This document shows, piece after piece, positions 26,327 through 34,477 of a DNA stretch of 64,000 nucleotides. The translations under genes and the position numbers were made by a program. The notes below the pieces were generated by a model. That model was given only the letters and a program-made list of their open reading frames with translations. It made no database searches and was not told the DNA's origin. Source of the DNA: Mycobacterium shigaense (GTDB taxonomy: Bacteria; Actinomycetota; Actinomycetes; Mycobacteriales; Mycobacteriaceae); contig NZ_AP018164.1 in the NCBI RefSeq assembly GCF_002356315.1, positions 5,168,661 through 5,232,660 on the forward strand, given 5' to 3'. How positions within the stretch are numbered: position 1 is the first letter of the stretch; the number at the start of each line of letters is the position of its first letter.

Positions 26327-26791
26327 TCGCGGATCACGCTGCCCGAAAAAACTATTGGTTGGCAGTGGGAGCAGGGTGACGTGGGGATATGGGACAACTA
26401 CGCCACCCAGCACCGCGCCGTCGACGATGGCGAGCATCGGTTGATGCACCGGGTCGCCCTGATCGGCACGGTCAATTGGAAGTTCACTCGGCCACGGCTG
26501 TGGGCGACTTTCGAGAAGGGCGAGCCGGTGTGCCTGTCGGTACCGCAGCGGCGCGGCGAGCTCGAGGAATTCGAGCCCAGGATTGTGTCGATCGCCGCGG
26601 CTCCCGACGAGTTTCGCATGTCCTACGACGCGTGGCGATCGGGTCGCCGTCACTTCAATGAGGACCTCAAGCGCCCGGGATCGGCCGCGCGGCAGGCCGG
26701 CTGGCAGAAGGACTACTTCCGCGGCAAGCTCCCCGACGGGTCGGATTCGGCTTGGTCCGAGGTCTTTCGCGAGATGCTGCGTGCCGCATGA
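26327..26791 (+). pseudogene. Chimeric remnant: TauD-type dioxygenase C-terminus joined to DUF6065 C-terminus
   Basis: One open frame runs from 26222 to the TGA at 26789-26791. From 26327 to about 26466 it encodes the last part of a TauD/TfdA Fe(II)/2-oxoglutarate dioxygenase (RITLPEKTIGWQW, then GDVGIWDNYATQHRAVDD and HRLMHRV), closely resembling alkylsulfatase-type Rv3406. From ~26470 it switches without frameshift to the C-terminal half of a DUF6065 protein (NWKFTRP, FEKGEPVC, LEEFEPRI, GWQKDYFRGKLPDGS). Neither half is complete: the Fe-binding HxD part of the dioxygenase and the N-terminal half of DUF6065 are missing. The first usual start is a GTG at 26381. Its stop overlaps the ATG of the next gene, so it may still be translated. 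Confidence 0.72.
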
Positions 26792-27564
26792 AGCTCGACA
26801 TCCACCTGCAGACTCACTCCGACATCAGCGTGCACGGCGCGCACCGCTACGTCGCTGCGCCCAAAAGCGAGATCATGCTGCGCTGCGCGCAATCGCTGGT
26901 CACGTCGATCAATCACGCCGACGGCGACATTGTGCTGCGGGTGTTCGACGACCACTCCTCCCCCGATGTTCTGCCAACTTTGCATCGGATACTCCAAAAG
27001 TGCCGATATCCAGTCGAATTCATCGCCCTCGCCGATCGGGGATACAACGCGTCATGTCTGGCATCCTTCTCCAGGGCCCGCGACGACGCCCGCGAACTCG
27101 TCTATTTCGTCGAAGACGACTACCTGCACGGCCCTTCGGCGGTAGCCGAGATGCTCGGCGCCCATCTGTTGTTCCGGGAGCGGCTCGGCGGGCGCGAGGT
27201 AGCGCTGCACCCGTACGACGACCCGAGGAATTATTGCAGTCCCATCTTCAGCCGGGAGAACTGCAGCGTCGTGTATGGCACCCACCGGCACTGGCGCACC
27301 AACACCCACACCACGAACACGTGCTGGGTGGAAATCGCCACGCTAGAGCGCAATTGGGAGCTGTTCGATCTGCTCGCCCGCTATTCCAGCACGCCGTACG
27401 GACAGGAGCACCACATTTTCGAGGCGTCCACGATCAACAGGATCTGGCGAGAGCAGGTCGCTCTGTTCACGCCGATACCGTCGCTGGCACTGCATCTTCA
27501 GCACGAAGAGCACAAGGATCCCTATCTGGACTGGGCGCAGTGGTGGCGGGCCGCGGCCTACTGA
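26788..27564 (+). CDS. Glycosyltransferase (GT-A / family 2-like)
   Basis: 258 aa from the ATG at 26788, which overlaps the stop of the DUF6065 remnant by four bases. The N-terminal half resembles a GT-A nucleotide-sugar domain: DGDIVLRVFDDHSSPDVLP, then ELVYFVEDDYLHGPSAV, where the acidic EDD cluster fits a metal/nucleotide-sugar site. The C-terminal half is Trp/His-rich (THRHWRTNTHTTNTCWVE). No membrane span or signal peptide is seen, so it is cytosolic. It is convergent with the GT9-DUF4254 gene, four bases away. The sugar is not predictable. Confidence 0.65.
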   Translation: MKLDIHLQTHSDISVHGAHRYVAAPKSEIMLRCAQSLVTSINHADGDIVLRVFDDHSSPDVLPTLHRILQKCRYPVEFIALADRGYNASCLASFSRARDDARELVYFVEDDYLHGPSAVAEMLGAHLLFRERLGGREVALHPYDDPRNYCSPIFSRENCSVVYGTHRHWRTNTHTTNTCWVEIATLERNWELFDLLARYSSTPYGQEHHIFEASTINRIWREQVALFTPIPSLALHLQHEEHKDPYLDWAQWWRAAAY

Positions 27565-27568
27565 AGCA

Positions 27569-29188
27569 TCAGCGCTCGCGGCCCTCAAACAGGTCGCAGT
27601 AGCGTTGTGACTCAGCGGATTTGAATTGTCGATACCGCTTGAATCGCACCGCGCCGGCCCGCAGCCGGTCGAGAAGTTGCTCGAGTCCGCCGCGCAGGTC
27701 GGCGTACTGCTCTTCGAGCACCGCGAGCCGTGCGGCCGGCTCCGCCAAGCGATGTGAATGCGCGATGCGCAGCGTCAGCACGGAGAGCCGATCGACGATG
27801 GTGCCGGGGGTCTCGGTGTGTAGCGGCGCAGCCGGGTTCTGCGCGATGCGGTCGAGTAGCGCCACGTCGATGTCCTCGATGGCCGCGTTGCGCCTGGCGT
27901 TGATGGCGTCGATGCGACGTTTTCGGTCCGCTATCTCGTGGACACCGACGCCCGGGCGGCGCACCGCGTCTTCGTGGTGCCAGAGGGCGAAATTCATCGC
28001 GTGCAGGTCTAGGGCCTTGGCCGCAATGCTGGCCTCGTCCGATGCGGCCGCGGTGTCGTCTTCGTGCCATGCCAGCGCGGTGTCGTGGAACCGGTGTACC
28101 GCGCAGAGCAGGTCCTCGGCGGCCGAATCGTCGGATACGTCGGCTCGACCTATGACCTCGGGCCGGACCAGATCTTCCATCGCGCCAAGCACCGCATCGA
28201 CGGTGATGTCGGCCATGGTGCTCATGTCGACGTGCCGATGTGGCGCGAACCGGAACCCCCACAGCGCCGGGTCGGTCGGGCCGAACAACGCGACTCCGGG
28301 CACCGCCGCCAGGTCGGCGGCATGCAGCATCGAGGAATCGACACCCACAAAGAGGTCCGCATTGGCCACCAGACCCATGGTCATATCCAACGGCAGTCCA
28401 AGCTTGGGGAAAACGCGGGCTCGCTCGCGCCCGACATTGAGCTCCTCGTGGCCCATCCCGACAACCCACGCCACGAAATTGCGGTGACGCGATAGGAACT
28501 CGTCCAGTACCTTGATGAATCGGGTTGCGGGCCAACGCTTCTCGGCCCAGGCTGCGTCGCCGTGCACGACGAGCACCTTGCCCCCGGCGGGCACAGCCGC
28601 GCGAACGGCTCGGGCTTCCGCGGCCACGGCCGGCGGGAGGGCCAGCGGCCACGCGTAGTCCTCGATGCGCAGGCCGGGGTCGAAGAAGCGGGCCAACTTG
28701 AACGTCAGGTCGGCGGAATGTTGCACGTCTCGCGGGACGACGATGTCGTAGTCGTCGTCGGTAGGGAAGCCGATGCTCGTCGCGGGCGCCATCCGCCGCC
28801 ACAACGCCCTGATGAAACCGTTCGAGGGGATATCCCAGGGCACGGCGTTGAGGAATACGTCCACGGCGCCGATCTCCGACACCAGGGCGTCGTAGTCGAG
28901 GATCCGGGTCGAGGGGGTCGGTCCCACGGGAGGCCCGTACGGTGCCACTCCGGTGATATCGACCAGCCGGGGACTCACCTCGCGGAAACACAGGTCGAAG
29001 GTGGCCTTGGGACACATCAGCGTCAGTGGGGCGGTGAACATTTCGGCCAGCGCGCGCAACGTCGGCAACAGCAGCACCGAGTCCCCGATATGGGTGGAGA
29101 AGTACACGACGGGATTGCGAGCCGCCAGCAAGCGGCTCAGCACTTCACGATCGGCGGGTGACGAGTGCCCGTCCTGCAGAACTGTCAT
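27569..29188 (-). CDS. GT9-family glycosyltransferase fused to DUF4254
   Basis: 539 aa from the ATG at 29188. Longer readings of this frame run through the upstream gene and are not used. Residues ~1-335 form a family 9 glycosyltransferase (heptosyltransferase-like), with GDSVLLLPTLRALAEMF near the start and the nucleotide-sugar motif VDSSMLHAADLAAVPGVALF late. Residues ~350-480 match DUF4254 (NFALWHHEDAVRRPGVG and RIDAINARRNAAIEDID), a helical domain found with or fused to glycosyltransferases. A coiled-coil-like tail follows. The GT9 part is a clear duplicate of the next gene upstream. GT9 enzymes are uncommon in mycobacteria. Confidence 0.82.
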   Translation of the reverse strand: MTVLQDGHSSPADREVLSRLLAARNPVVYFSTHIGDSVLLLPTLRALAEMFTAPLTLMCPKATFDLCFREVSPRLVDITGVAPYGPPVGPTPSTRILDYDALVSEIGAVDVFLNAVPWDIPSNGFIRALWRRMAPATSIGFPTDDDYDIVVPRDVQHSADLTFKLARFFDPGLRIEDYAWPLALPPAVAAEARAVRAAVPAGGKVLVVHGDAAWAEKRWPATRFIKVLDEFLSRHRNFVAWVVGMGHEELNVGRERARVFPKLGLPLDMTMGLVANADLFVGVDSSMLHAADLAAVPGVALFGPTDPALWGFRFAPHRHVDMSTMADITVDAVLGAMEDLVRPEVIGRADVSDDSAAEDLLCAVHRFHDTALAWHEDDTAAASDEASIAAKALDLHAMNFALWHHEDAVRRPGVGVHEIADRKRRIDAINARRNAAIEDIDVALLDRIAQNPAAPLHTETPGTIVDRLSVLTLRIAHSHRLAEPAARLAVLEEQYADLRGGLEQLLDRLRAGAVRFKRYRQFKSAESQRYCDLFEGRER

Positions 29189-29193
29189 GTCAC

Positions 29194-30216
29194 TCAACCC
29201 GACAAACCTACCTGCTCTGCGACAAGATCTTCCATCGCACCGAGTACCTGCGCGGCGGTGATGTCCGCCATGGTGCTCATCTCGACATGCCGGTGCGGCG
29301 CGAATCTGAAGCCCCATGTTGCCGCGCGGGTGGGACCGAACAGGCCGACGCCGGGGACGCGGGCCAGATCGGCAGCATGCAGCATGCTGGAATCGATCCC
29401 CACGAAGGCATCGGCACTGGCGACCAGGCCCATGGTCAGATCCAGGGGCAGGCCGAGCTGGGGAAAGATGCGCTCGCGCTCGGGCCCGGCATTCAGTCCC
29501 TCGTGTCCCAACCCGACAACCCACGCCACGTAATCGCGGTGCCGCGACAGGAAGCCGTTCAGCACGTCGATGAACTGAGTGATGGGCCAGCGTTTCTCGG
29601 TCCAGTTGGTGTCGGCATGCACGACGAGGACCTTGACTCCCGCGGGCACCGCGGCGCGCATCAATTGCGCTTGCCGCTGCGCCTCCGGCGGCACGGGCAC
29701 CGGCTGCGCGTAATCTTCGATCCGCAGCGTCGGATCGAACAGGCGCGCCAACGCGAACGTTAGGTCGGCCGCATGGCACTGGGCTTTGGGGACCACGACA
29801 TCGTACCCACCGTCGGATGCGAAGCCGATGCTGGTCGTGGGCGCCAGGTGTTTCCGCAGCGGCCGGATCACGATTTCTGACAATGCATTCCATGGCAAGG
29901 TATCGATGAACAGATCGACAGCGCCGATCTCTTCGGCCAACGCCTCGTAATCGACCGGGCGTTCCGGTACTCCGGGTAACGGTGGGGTTCCGGTTAGCGG
30001 CAGCCCCGTGATATCGACCAGCCGGGGACTTGTCTCGCCGAAGCACAAGTCGAAGGCGACCTTCGGGCAGATCCACGTGATTGGTTCACTGAACATTTCG
30101 CCCAGCGCCCGAGCCGTCGGCAGCGTCAGCATCGCGTCGCCGATATTGGTGACGAAACATACTGCGGGCCTTTCCGCCCGCAACAGGCCCCTGAGATCGC
30201 CTCGCTGAAAACTCAT
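29194..30216 (-). CDS. GT9-family glycosyltransferase (tandem paralogue)
   Basis: 340 aa. It has the same architecture as the GT9 half of the downstream gene: GDAMLTLPTARALGEMF, VKVLVVHADTNWTEKRWP and FVGIDSSMLHAADLARVPG. The two align along their whole shared length with well over half of the positions identical, so they arose by tandem duplication. It lacks the DUF4254 tail. It lies 10 bases after the sulfotransferase stop and 5 bases before the GT9-DUF4254 start, so the three form one operon with espL at its head. Donor and acceptor sugars are unknown. Confidence 0.82.
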   Translation of the reverse strand: MSFQRGDLRGLLRAERPAVCFVTNIGDAMLTLPTARALGEMFSEPITWICPKVAFDLCFGETSPRLVDITGLPLTGTPPLPGVPERPVDYEALAEEIGAVDLFIDTLPWNALSEIVIRPLRKHLAPTTSIGFASDGGYDVVVPKAQCHAADLTFALARLFDPTLRIEDYAQPVPVPPEAQRQAQLMRAAVPAGVKVLVVHADTNWTEKRWPITQFIDVLNGFLSRHRDYVAWVVGLGHEGLNAGPERERIFPQLGLPLDLTMGLVASADAFVGIDSSMLHAADLARVPGVGLFGPTRAATWGFRFAPHRHVEMSTMADITAAQVLGAMEDLVAEQVGLSG

Positions 30217-30226
30217 CTCGGGCCGC

Positions 30227-31006
30227 TCAGTGGTAGCCGAAGCGCCGGGCCAGGGCGTCGACGTCGAGCCAGGCGGGATCGTCGGCGTCGATCCGCTCGC
30301 GTGGGAATGACTTGGGGCGCAACGGAGACAAGTTGCCGATTTTCCATGGCAGCGCTACGCCCTCCCGGAAGAACTGGTGGTCGCCCGCCGTCGGCGGCGC
30401 CGGGTGGGCGAGCGGGGTGGCGAAATCGGAAAAGTTCAGCCCCCACGCACCCAGAACCGCATCGAGCACCGCTGCCGGGCGAGCGGTGAATGCCTCGTAA
30501 CGCACCGCGACGACTTCGGGTTTCCAGGCCGTCAGCGGCTCGAGGCAGCGCCACACCAGGGTCAGAGCTTCGGTCACGGTGTCGGCGATCCAGAAATCAG
30601 TGTCGGCACGCATGGGCGAATCTCGATGCAGCAGACAGGAATTCACGATGTCTCGCGGATCTCGCAGGACGAACAGAATTATCGACTCCGGGAAGATGCG
30701 GCGCACGGTAGCCAGTTCGGTCGCATACCTGGGGTTCTTCTCGCCCCAAATCCGGTGCGGGTGGGCGAGCTCGGTCATGGTCGCGCGCAGAGCGACGGCA
30801 GGGTCGCTGGTTTCCCGGGCTCGTTGCTGGTAGGCCTCGTACATTCCGCGCTCGAGGAGGAATGCACCCAGTGTGCCGACGGCCAGCCCCCGGTCGACGT
30901 GGATCAGATCGATCTCGTCGAAGATCTCGATGTCGCCGTGGCGGTTGAGAAATTGGGTGACAATCGTCATCCCGGACCTCGGCGGCCCCACCACGAACAG
31001 CTGCAC
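30227..31006 (-). CDS. PAPS-dependent sulfotransferase family protein
   Basis: 259 aa from the GTG at 31006; no ATG lies upstream of the key motif within the gene. The N-terminus VQLFVVGPPRSGMTIVTQFL contains the 5'-phosphosulfate-binding loop (GPPRSGMT). The 3'-phosphate-binding region IILFVLRDPRDIVNSCLL follows at ~131-148. These mark the Stf family, which moves sulfate from PAPS to sugar or phenol hydroxyls. It begins 47 bases after espL and runs into the GT9 pair. A sulfated glycan or glycolipid is the likely product; tyrosine sulfation of a protein is possible but unproven. Confidence 0.85.
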   Translation of the reverse strand: MQLFVVGPPRSGMTIVTQFLNRHGDIEIFDEIDLIHVDRGLAVGTLGAFLLERGMYEAYQQRARETSDPAVALRATMTELAHPHRIWGEKNPRYATELATVRRIFPESIILFVLRDPRDIVNSCLLHRDSPMRADTDFWIADTVTEALTLVWRCLEPLTAWKPEVVAVRYEAFTARPAAVLDAVLGAWGLNFSDFATPLAHPAPPTAGDHQFFREGVALPWKIGNLSPLRPKSFPRERIDADDPAWLDVDALARRFGYH

Positions 31007-31053
31007 GACTCGACCGCGCTCGCCTGTCAGCCCGCGGTGCTGAGGTGCCGCGA

Positions 31054-31398
31054 CTACTCGCCGACGATTTGCGCCATGGACTGGACAATCCCGGCCAGCG
31101 CTTCGAAAGTCGCCCCGTACATGGCCTCGTTGGCTGCCGTCGCCTTGGCTTGGGCCCTGGACAACGCCTCGTTGATGCGATCCTCCACCTTGTCGGCTCC
31201 CAGTCGCAGCAGGCCGTCCTCGATGCACACCTGCGTGATGCACATGTCCCCGTTGGTGACCACTTCGACCGTCTCGGTGTCGTCCTTGGCGGTAAAGGAT
31301 CCGGTGCCCTTCGCCTTCAGCGCGCCCTCGAGGACGTCGTTGAATTTCTTCATCTCGTCCAGAGCGGCGATGGCCTGCGGATGCCCGTCGAATTCCAC
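31054..31398 (-). CDS. espL: ESX-1-associated YbaB-like protein EspL
   Basis: 114 aa (Mtb 115), GTG start at 31398. It shows the YbaB/EbfC-like pattern of EspL: short N-terminal helix, then DDTETVEVVTNGDMCITQV and IEDGLLRLGADKVEDRINEAL. EspL stabilises EspE, EspF and EspH and affects whiB6 expression in M. marinum. In Mtb it lies between espB and espK; here it lies next to eccE1, and the sulfotransferase-GT9 genes follow it instead of espK. Confidence 0.88.
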   Translation of the reverse strand: MEFDGHPQAIAALDEMKKFNDVLEGALKAKGTGSFTAKDDTETVEVVTNGDMCITQVCIEDGLLRLGADKVEDRINEALSRAQAKATAANEAMYGATFEALAGIVQSMAQIVGE

Positions 31399-31562
31399 TG
31401 CAGTGGTCCTTACTGTGGGGGATAGCCTGTCTTAGTCTAAAGCGCCTGCTGCCCCAGCGGCGACACCAATTTGCCTGTTGCCCCGCGGACCCCCGGTGGG
31501 TGAACGGAAGTTGAACGCGCCGAAAACCCGGGCCGCCAAGCTTTTCCCGGACGGTCCGCGCC

Positions 31563-32963
31563 CTACGAGCCTTCTCCCCTACCGGGCAGCGCAGCCTGAT
31601 AACCCGCTTCCCCGGATGCGGTGACCGGACGGATCGGCAGCTGGCGATGCCGGGGAGTGCTGATGAGGTTGTGCCGCAGTATCACCGGGTCGACACCGGC
31701 GTGCCGGCCCAGGTATGTCGTCGCATTCGGCCACGACACCTTCGCCTCCGGCCCGATCTGCGCTCCGATCAAGGTGGCGAACTCCTGGAAATGTGGTCCC
31801 AGGGTGACGATCCCGCCGGCAGCCGCCGCCCGGACGGCGAACTGGGTGAACGCCCTAGCGTCGCCGAGGTTGAGGCTCGCGTCGACGTCGTCGAACGGCA
31901 TGTAGACCGAGTACTGGCTCGACGTTTCGCCCACCAGCACGCCCGCCGATCCGATCGGCAGCTGCCAGTGGCGGCCCGAGACGCGGGTCTGGCCTTGCAG
32001 CGCGGCACGCTGGCCACCCGAGACCCGGGAAAACCCGCGTGGCCGTTTCGGCTTCGTCGCCGTCGTCAACAACACCGTGGACTGCGGCGCGCTCCCGGAA
32101 CGGATCCGCACCCGGGTAATGGTGTGATCGGCGGGCACCGACCACCACACGTCCGGGCCGCCGGGGGCGGTGTAGGCGGTGGTGAAGTTGTCGTGGCCCT
32201 TGATTTTCGACCACTGCTCCCGGTCGAAGCTGATCTCCGTCGCATGGTCGAAATCGTCAAAGCTGCGCGCGCACACCGCGTCCACACCGTGGCCGGCGAG
32301 TCGGTCGGCGATCCGTGTGGTCGACGCCACCAGGTATCGGGCCAGCCCCGTGACGCCGTTGGCGCGCCGGCGAGCCGACTTGCGGGCACGCTGCGGATCC
32401 GCGCGTAGCACGACCCACGTCCGCCGGTACGCCGGGGCCGGGTCTCGCCCGATCAGCCCCTGGTACAGGCTCACCACTTCCGGCGGCGCGGTCCTGCCGA
32501 CCCGGTAGCCGGCCGAAACGACATCGACTTCCAGGTCGGGGCAATGCACGGACAACAGTTGCTCCAGCAACCGCGTGTCGACGACATCGTCGGTCTGGGC
32601 CTTGCCGTCGACGATGACCGTGGGCGTGAAGGGCCTCGGGATCAGTTCGATGATCGCGACCAGTTCCTTGCCCTGCCAGCGCACGGCCACGTGATCGCCC
32701 GGCTGCACGGTGGCACCGACGTCGGGCTCCGATGGGGGTTGCGGGGGTCTGCGGTGCCGGACCAGCCAAGCGAACATCGCCGCAACCCAACCGGTGATGC
32801 GCCGGCCCCGATAGGCGACCGTGGCAACGAGGGCGCCCACCGCCACGAGTGCCGGCCCCGCCCACTCGTAGTGAGTCCGGTAAAACAGCAGCAGACACAG
32901 CGGGGCCAGCGCCGCCGCCCACAGCGCGTGGCCGCTGGTGAACCGTAGTTGTAGCGACCTCAT
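31563..32963 (-). CDS. eccE1: ESX-1 core membrane protein EccE1
   Basis: 466 aa (Mtb 462). Two membrane helices at ~10-50 (ALWAAALAPLCLLLFYRTHY, then VAVGALVATVAYRG) precede a large soluble domain beginning PGDHVAVRWQGKELVAIIEL. EccE sits on the periphery of the EccBCDE complex and stabilises it. It starts five bases after mycP1 ends. The downstream gap to espL is 164 bp, and the usual downstream neighbour espB is displaced. Confidence 0.95.
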   Translation of the reverse strand: MRSLQLRFTSGHALWAAALAPLCLLLFYRTHYEWAGPALVAVGALVATVAYRGRRITGWVAAMFAWLVRHRRPPQPPSEPDVGATVQPGDHVAVRWQGKELVAIIELIPRPFTPTVIVDGKAQTDDVVDTRLLEQLLSVHCPDLEVDVVSAGYRVGRTAPPEVVSLYQGLIGRDPAPAYRRTWVVLRADPQRARKSARRRANGVTGLARYLVASTTRIADRLAGHGVDAVCARSFDDFDHATEISFDREQWSKIKGHDNFTTAYTAPGGPDVWWSVPADHTITRVRIRSGSAPQSTVLLTTATKPKRPRGFSRVSGGQRAALQGQTRVSGRHWQLPIGSAGVLVGETSSQYSVYMPFDDVDASLNLGDARAFTQFAVRAAAAGGIVTLGPHFQEFATLIGAQIGPEAKVSWPNATTYLGRHAGVDPVILRHNLISTPRHRQLPIRPVTASGEAGYQAALPGRGEGS

Positions 32964-32968
32964 GGTCC

Positions 32969-34336
32969 TCAGCGCCGTCTCAAGGCTCGTCCGACCAGGG
33001 CGGCAAGTCCCAGCGCAGCGGTCAGGCCCAGCACCGCCAACGCGACACCGTTGATCGGGCCATGATCCGGGCCCGGCAGCGGCATCGGCGGCTGAATCCG
33101 GTTGACCGGAAACGACTTTGGTTGAGCCGGGCCGAGGGGGACGTCCCAGGTGAGTGCCGCGACCGCGTCGATGGTTCCCGCGCCCACCGCGTCGTCGACC
33201 TCGCCCCCGGGGTGACGCGCGGTGTAGGCGATCCGGTTCATCACCTGCGCCGGCGTCAAATCCGGAAACCGTTGCCGCACCAGCGCCGCCACCCCGGAAA
33301 CGTACGCCGCCGCGAAAGACGTGCCGGCGATCGGCACCGGACCCTCCTTGCCCGGCAGGGCATCCACGGGTTCACCGAGTGGTCCGAGGGCGATGATGTT
33401 GTCCGCGGGCGCCGCCACGCTGACCCAGGGCCCGTGCATCGAGAACTCGCTGGGTGCCCCGTTTTGGCCGACACCTCCGACTGTCAGCACCAGCGGTGCG
33501 TACCAGGCCGGCGTGACGATGGTCTGGACCCCCAGCCAGCCGCGCGGGTCGGAGGCGATCGACGGATCCGGCGGCGGGTTCTGCGCGCAATCGCCGCCGA
33601 CATTGCCGGCCGCCACGACGACGACCGCGCCCTTGACATTGACCGCGTAATTGAGGGCTGCCCCCAGGGTTGACTCGTCGACCGGTTTTTTGACTTTGAA
33701 GCACGCGGCTTCGCTGATGTTGATCACGCCCACCCCGAGATTGGCGGCGTGCACCACGGCGCGGGCCAGGCTGCGGACGGAACCGGCGGCCGGCGTCGCG
33801 TTAGGGTCGGCCTGGGCGTTGTTCTGCGTGTCCTTCGGCTCGAAGGCTTCCGACGTCTGACGCACCGAAACCACTCGCGCGCCCGGCGCGACGCCGACGA
33901 ATCCGTCGGTGATCGAGGGCCGCGTGGCGATGATGGACGCAGTGAGCGTCCCGTGCGAGTCGCAGTCGGACAGGCCGTTGCCGTCCGGCACGACGAAATC
34001 GCCGCCGGGTTCAGCCGGAACCCGCGGTGAAACGTCCACGCCGGTGTCGATCACGGCGACCGTGACGCCGGCCCCGGTCGCGAACCTCTGGGCTTGGGTG
34101 ATGCCCAGGTAGGTGTTCGGCCACGGTGGGTCGTGAAAATTGGTGCCGGGCAACGTCAGCGGCGCCTTACACACCCGCTTTTGCTCCAACGGCTGGTCGG
34201 GGCCGGTGACGTCGGGCGGCATCGCGCCGGGATCGATCGTGGGCGGGGCGACCGCCGACGCCGGCGGAGCGCTCAGCAGGACCAGGCTCAGCGCCACCGT
34301 GATCAGGAAGATACGGTGCACCGCAGGTCGCTCCAT
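32969..34336 (-). CDS. mycP1: ESX-1 mycosin serine protease MycP1
   Basis: 455 aa (Mtb 446). A signal peptide (~1-28, LITVALSLVLLSAPPASA) is followed by a subtilisin domain with the catalytic triad D97 (VIDTG), H128 (SHGT) and S340 (GTSFA) and oxyanion N245. A C-terminal membrane anchor lies at ~428-450 (LAVLGLTAALGLAALVG). MycP1 is needed for stability of the ESX-1 complex and cleaves EspB. All catalytic residues are present. Confidence 0.97.
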   Translation of the reverse strand: MERPAVHRIFLITVALSLVLLSAPPASAVAPPTIDPGAMPPDVTGPDQPLEQKRVCKAPLTLPGTNFHDPPWPNTYLGITQAQRFATGAGVTVAVIDTGVDVSPRVPAEPGGDFVVPDGNGLSDCDSHGTLTASIIATRPSITDGFVGVAPGARVVSVRQTSEAFEPKDTQNNAQADPNATPAAGSVRSLARAVVHAANLGVGVINISEAACFKVKKPVDESTLGAALNYAVNVKGAVVVVAAGNVGGDCAQNPPPDPSIASDPRGWLGVQTIVTPAWYAPLVLTVGGVGQNGAPSEFSMHGPWVSVAAPADNIIALGPLGEPVDALPGKEGPVPIAGTSFAAAYVSGVAALVRQRFPDLTPAQVMNRIAYTARHPGGEVDDAVGAGTIDAVAALTWDVPLGPAQPKSFPVNRIQPPMPLPGPDHGPINGVALAVLGLTAALGLAALVGRALRRR

Positions 34337-34477
34337 TCGTTAAGCCGCAGTCCGCATCGCGGGCCCGGGTGCATCTTAAACATTCCGCACGCTCGCGCAG
34401 TCGACTCTGAATTCCGGGTAAATGGATGACAAAGAATAGCCGACGCGAGGGCTTTGGGCCCCGCCGCCCAGCAGCGC

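Noticed and set aside
27569..30076. One 835-residue protein covering both GT9 genes
   Set aside because: The first ~296 residues lie within the upstream GT9 gene in another frame and look like a shadow; the ATG at 29188 gives the natural protein.
24955..31053. Insertion sequence or integrase as carrier of the sugar-modification block
   Set aside because: I saw no transposase, integrase, tRNA or terminal inverted repeats at either edge, so the mode of arrival is unknown.
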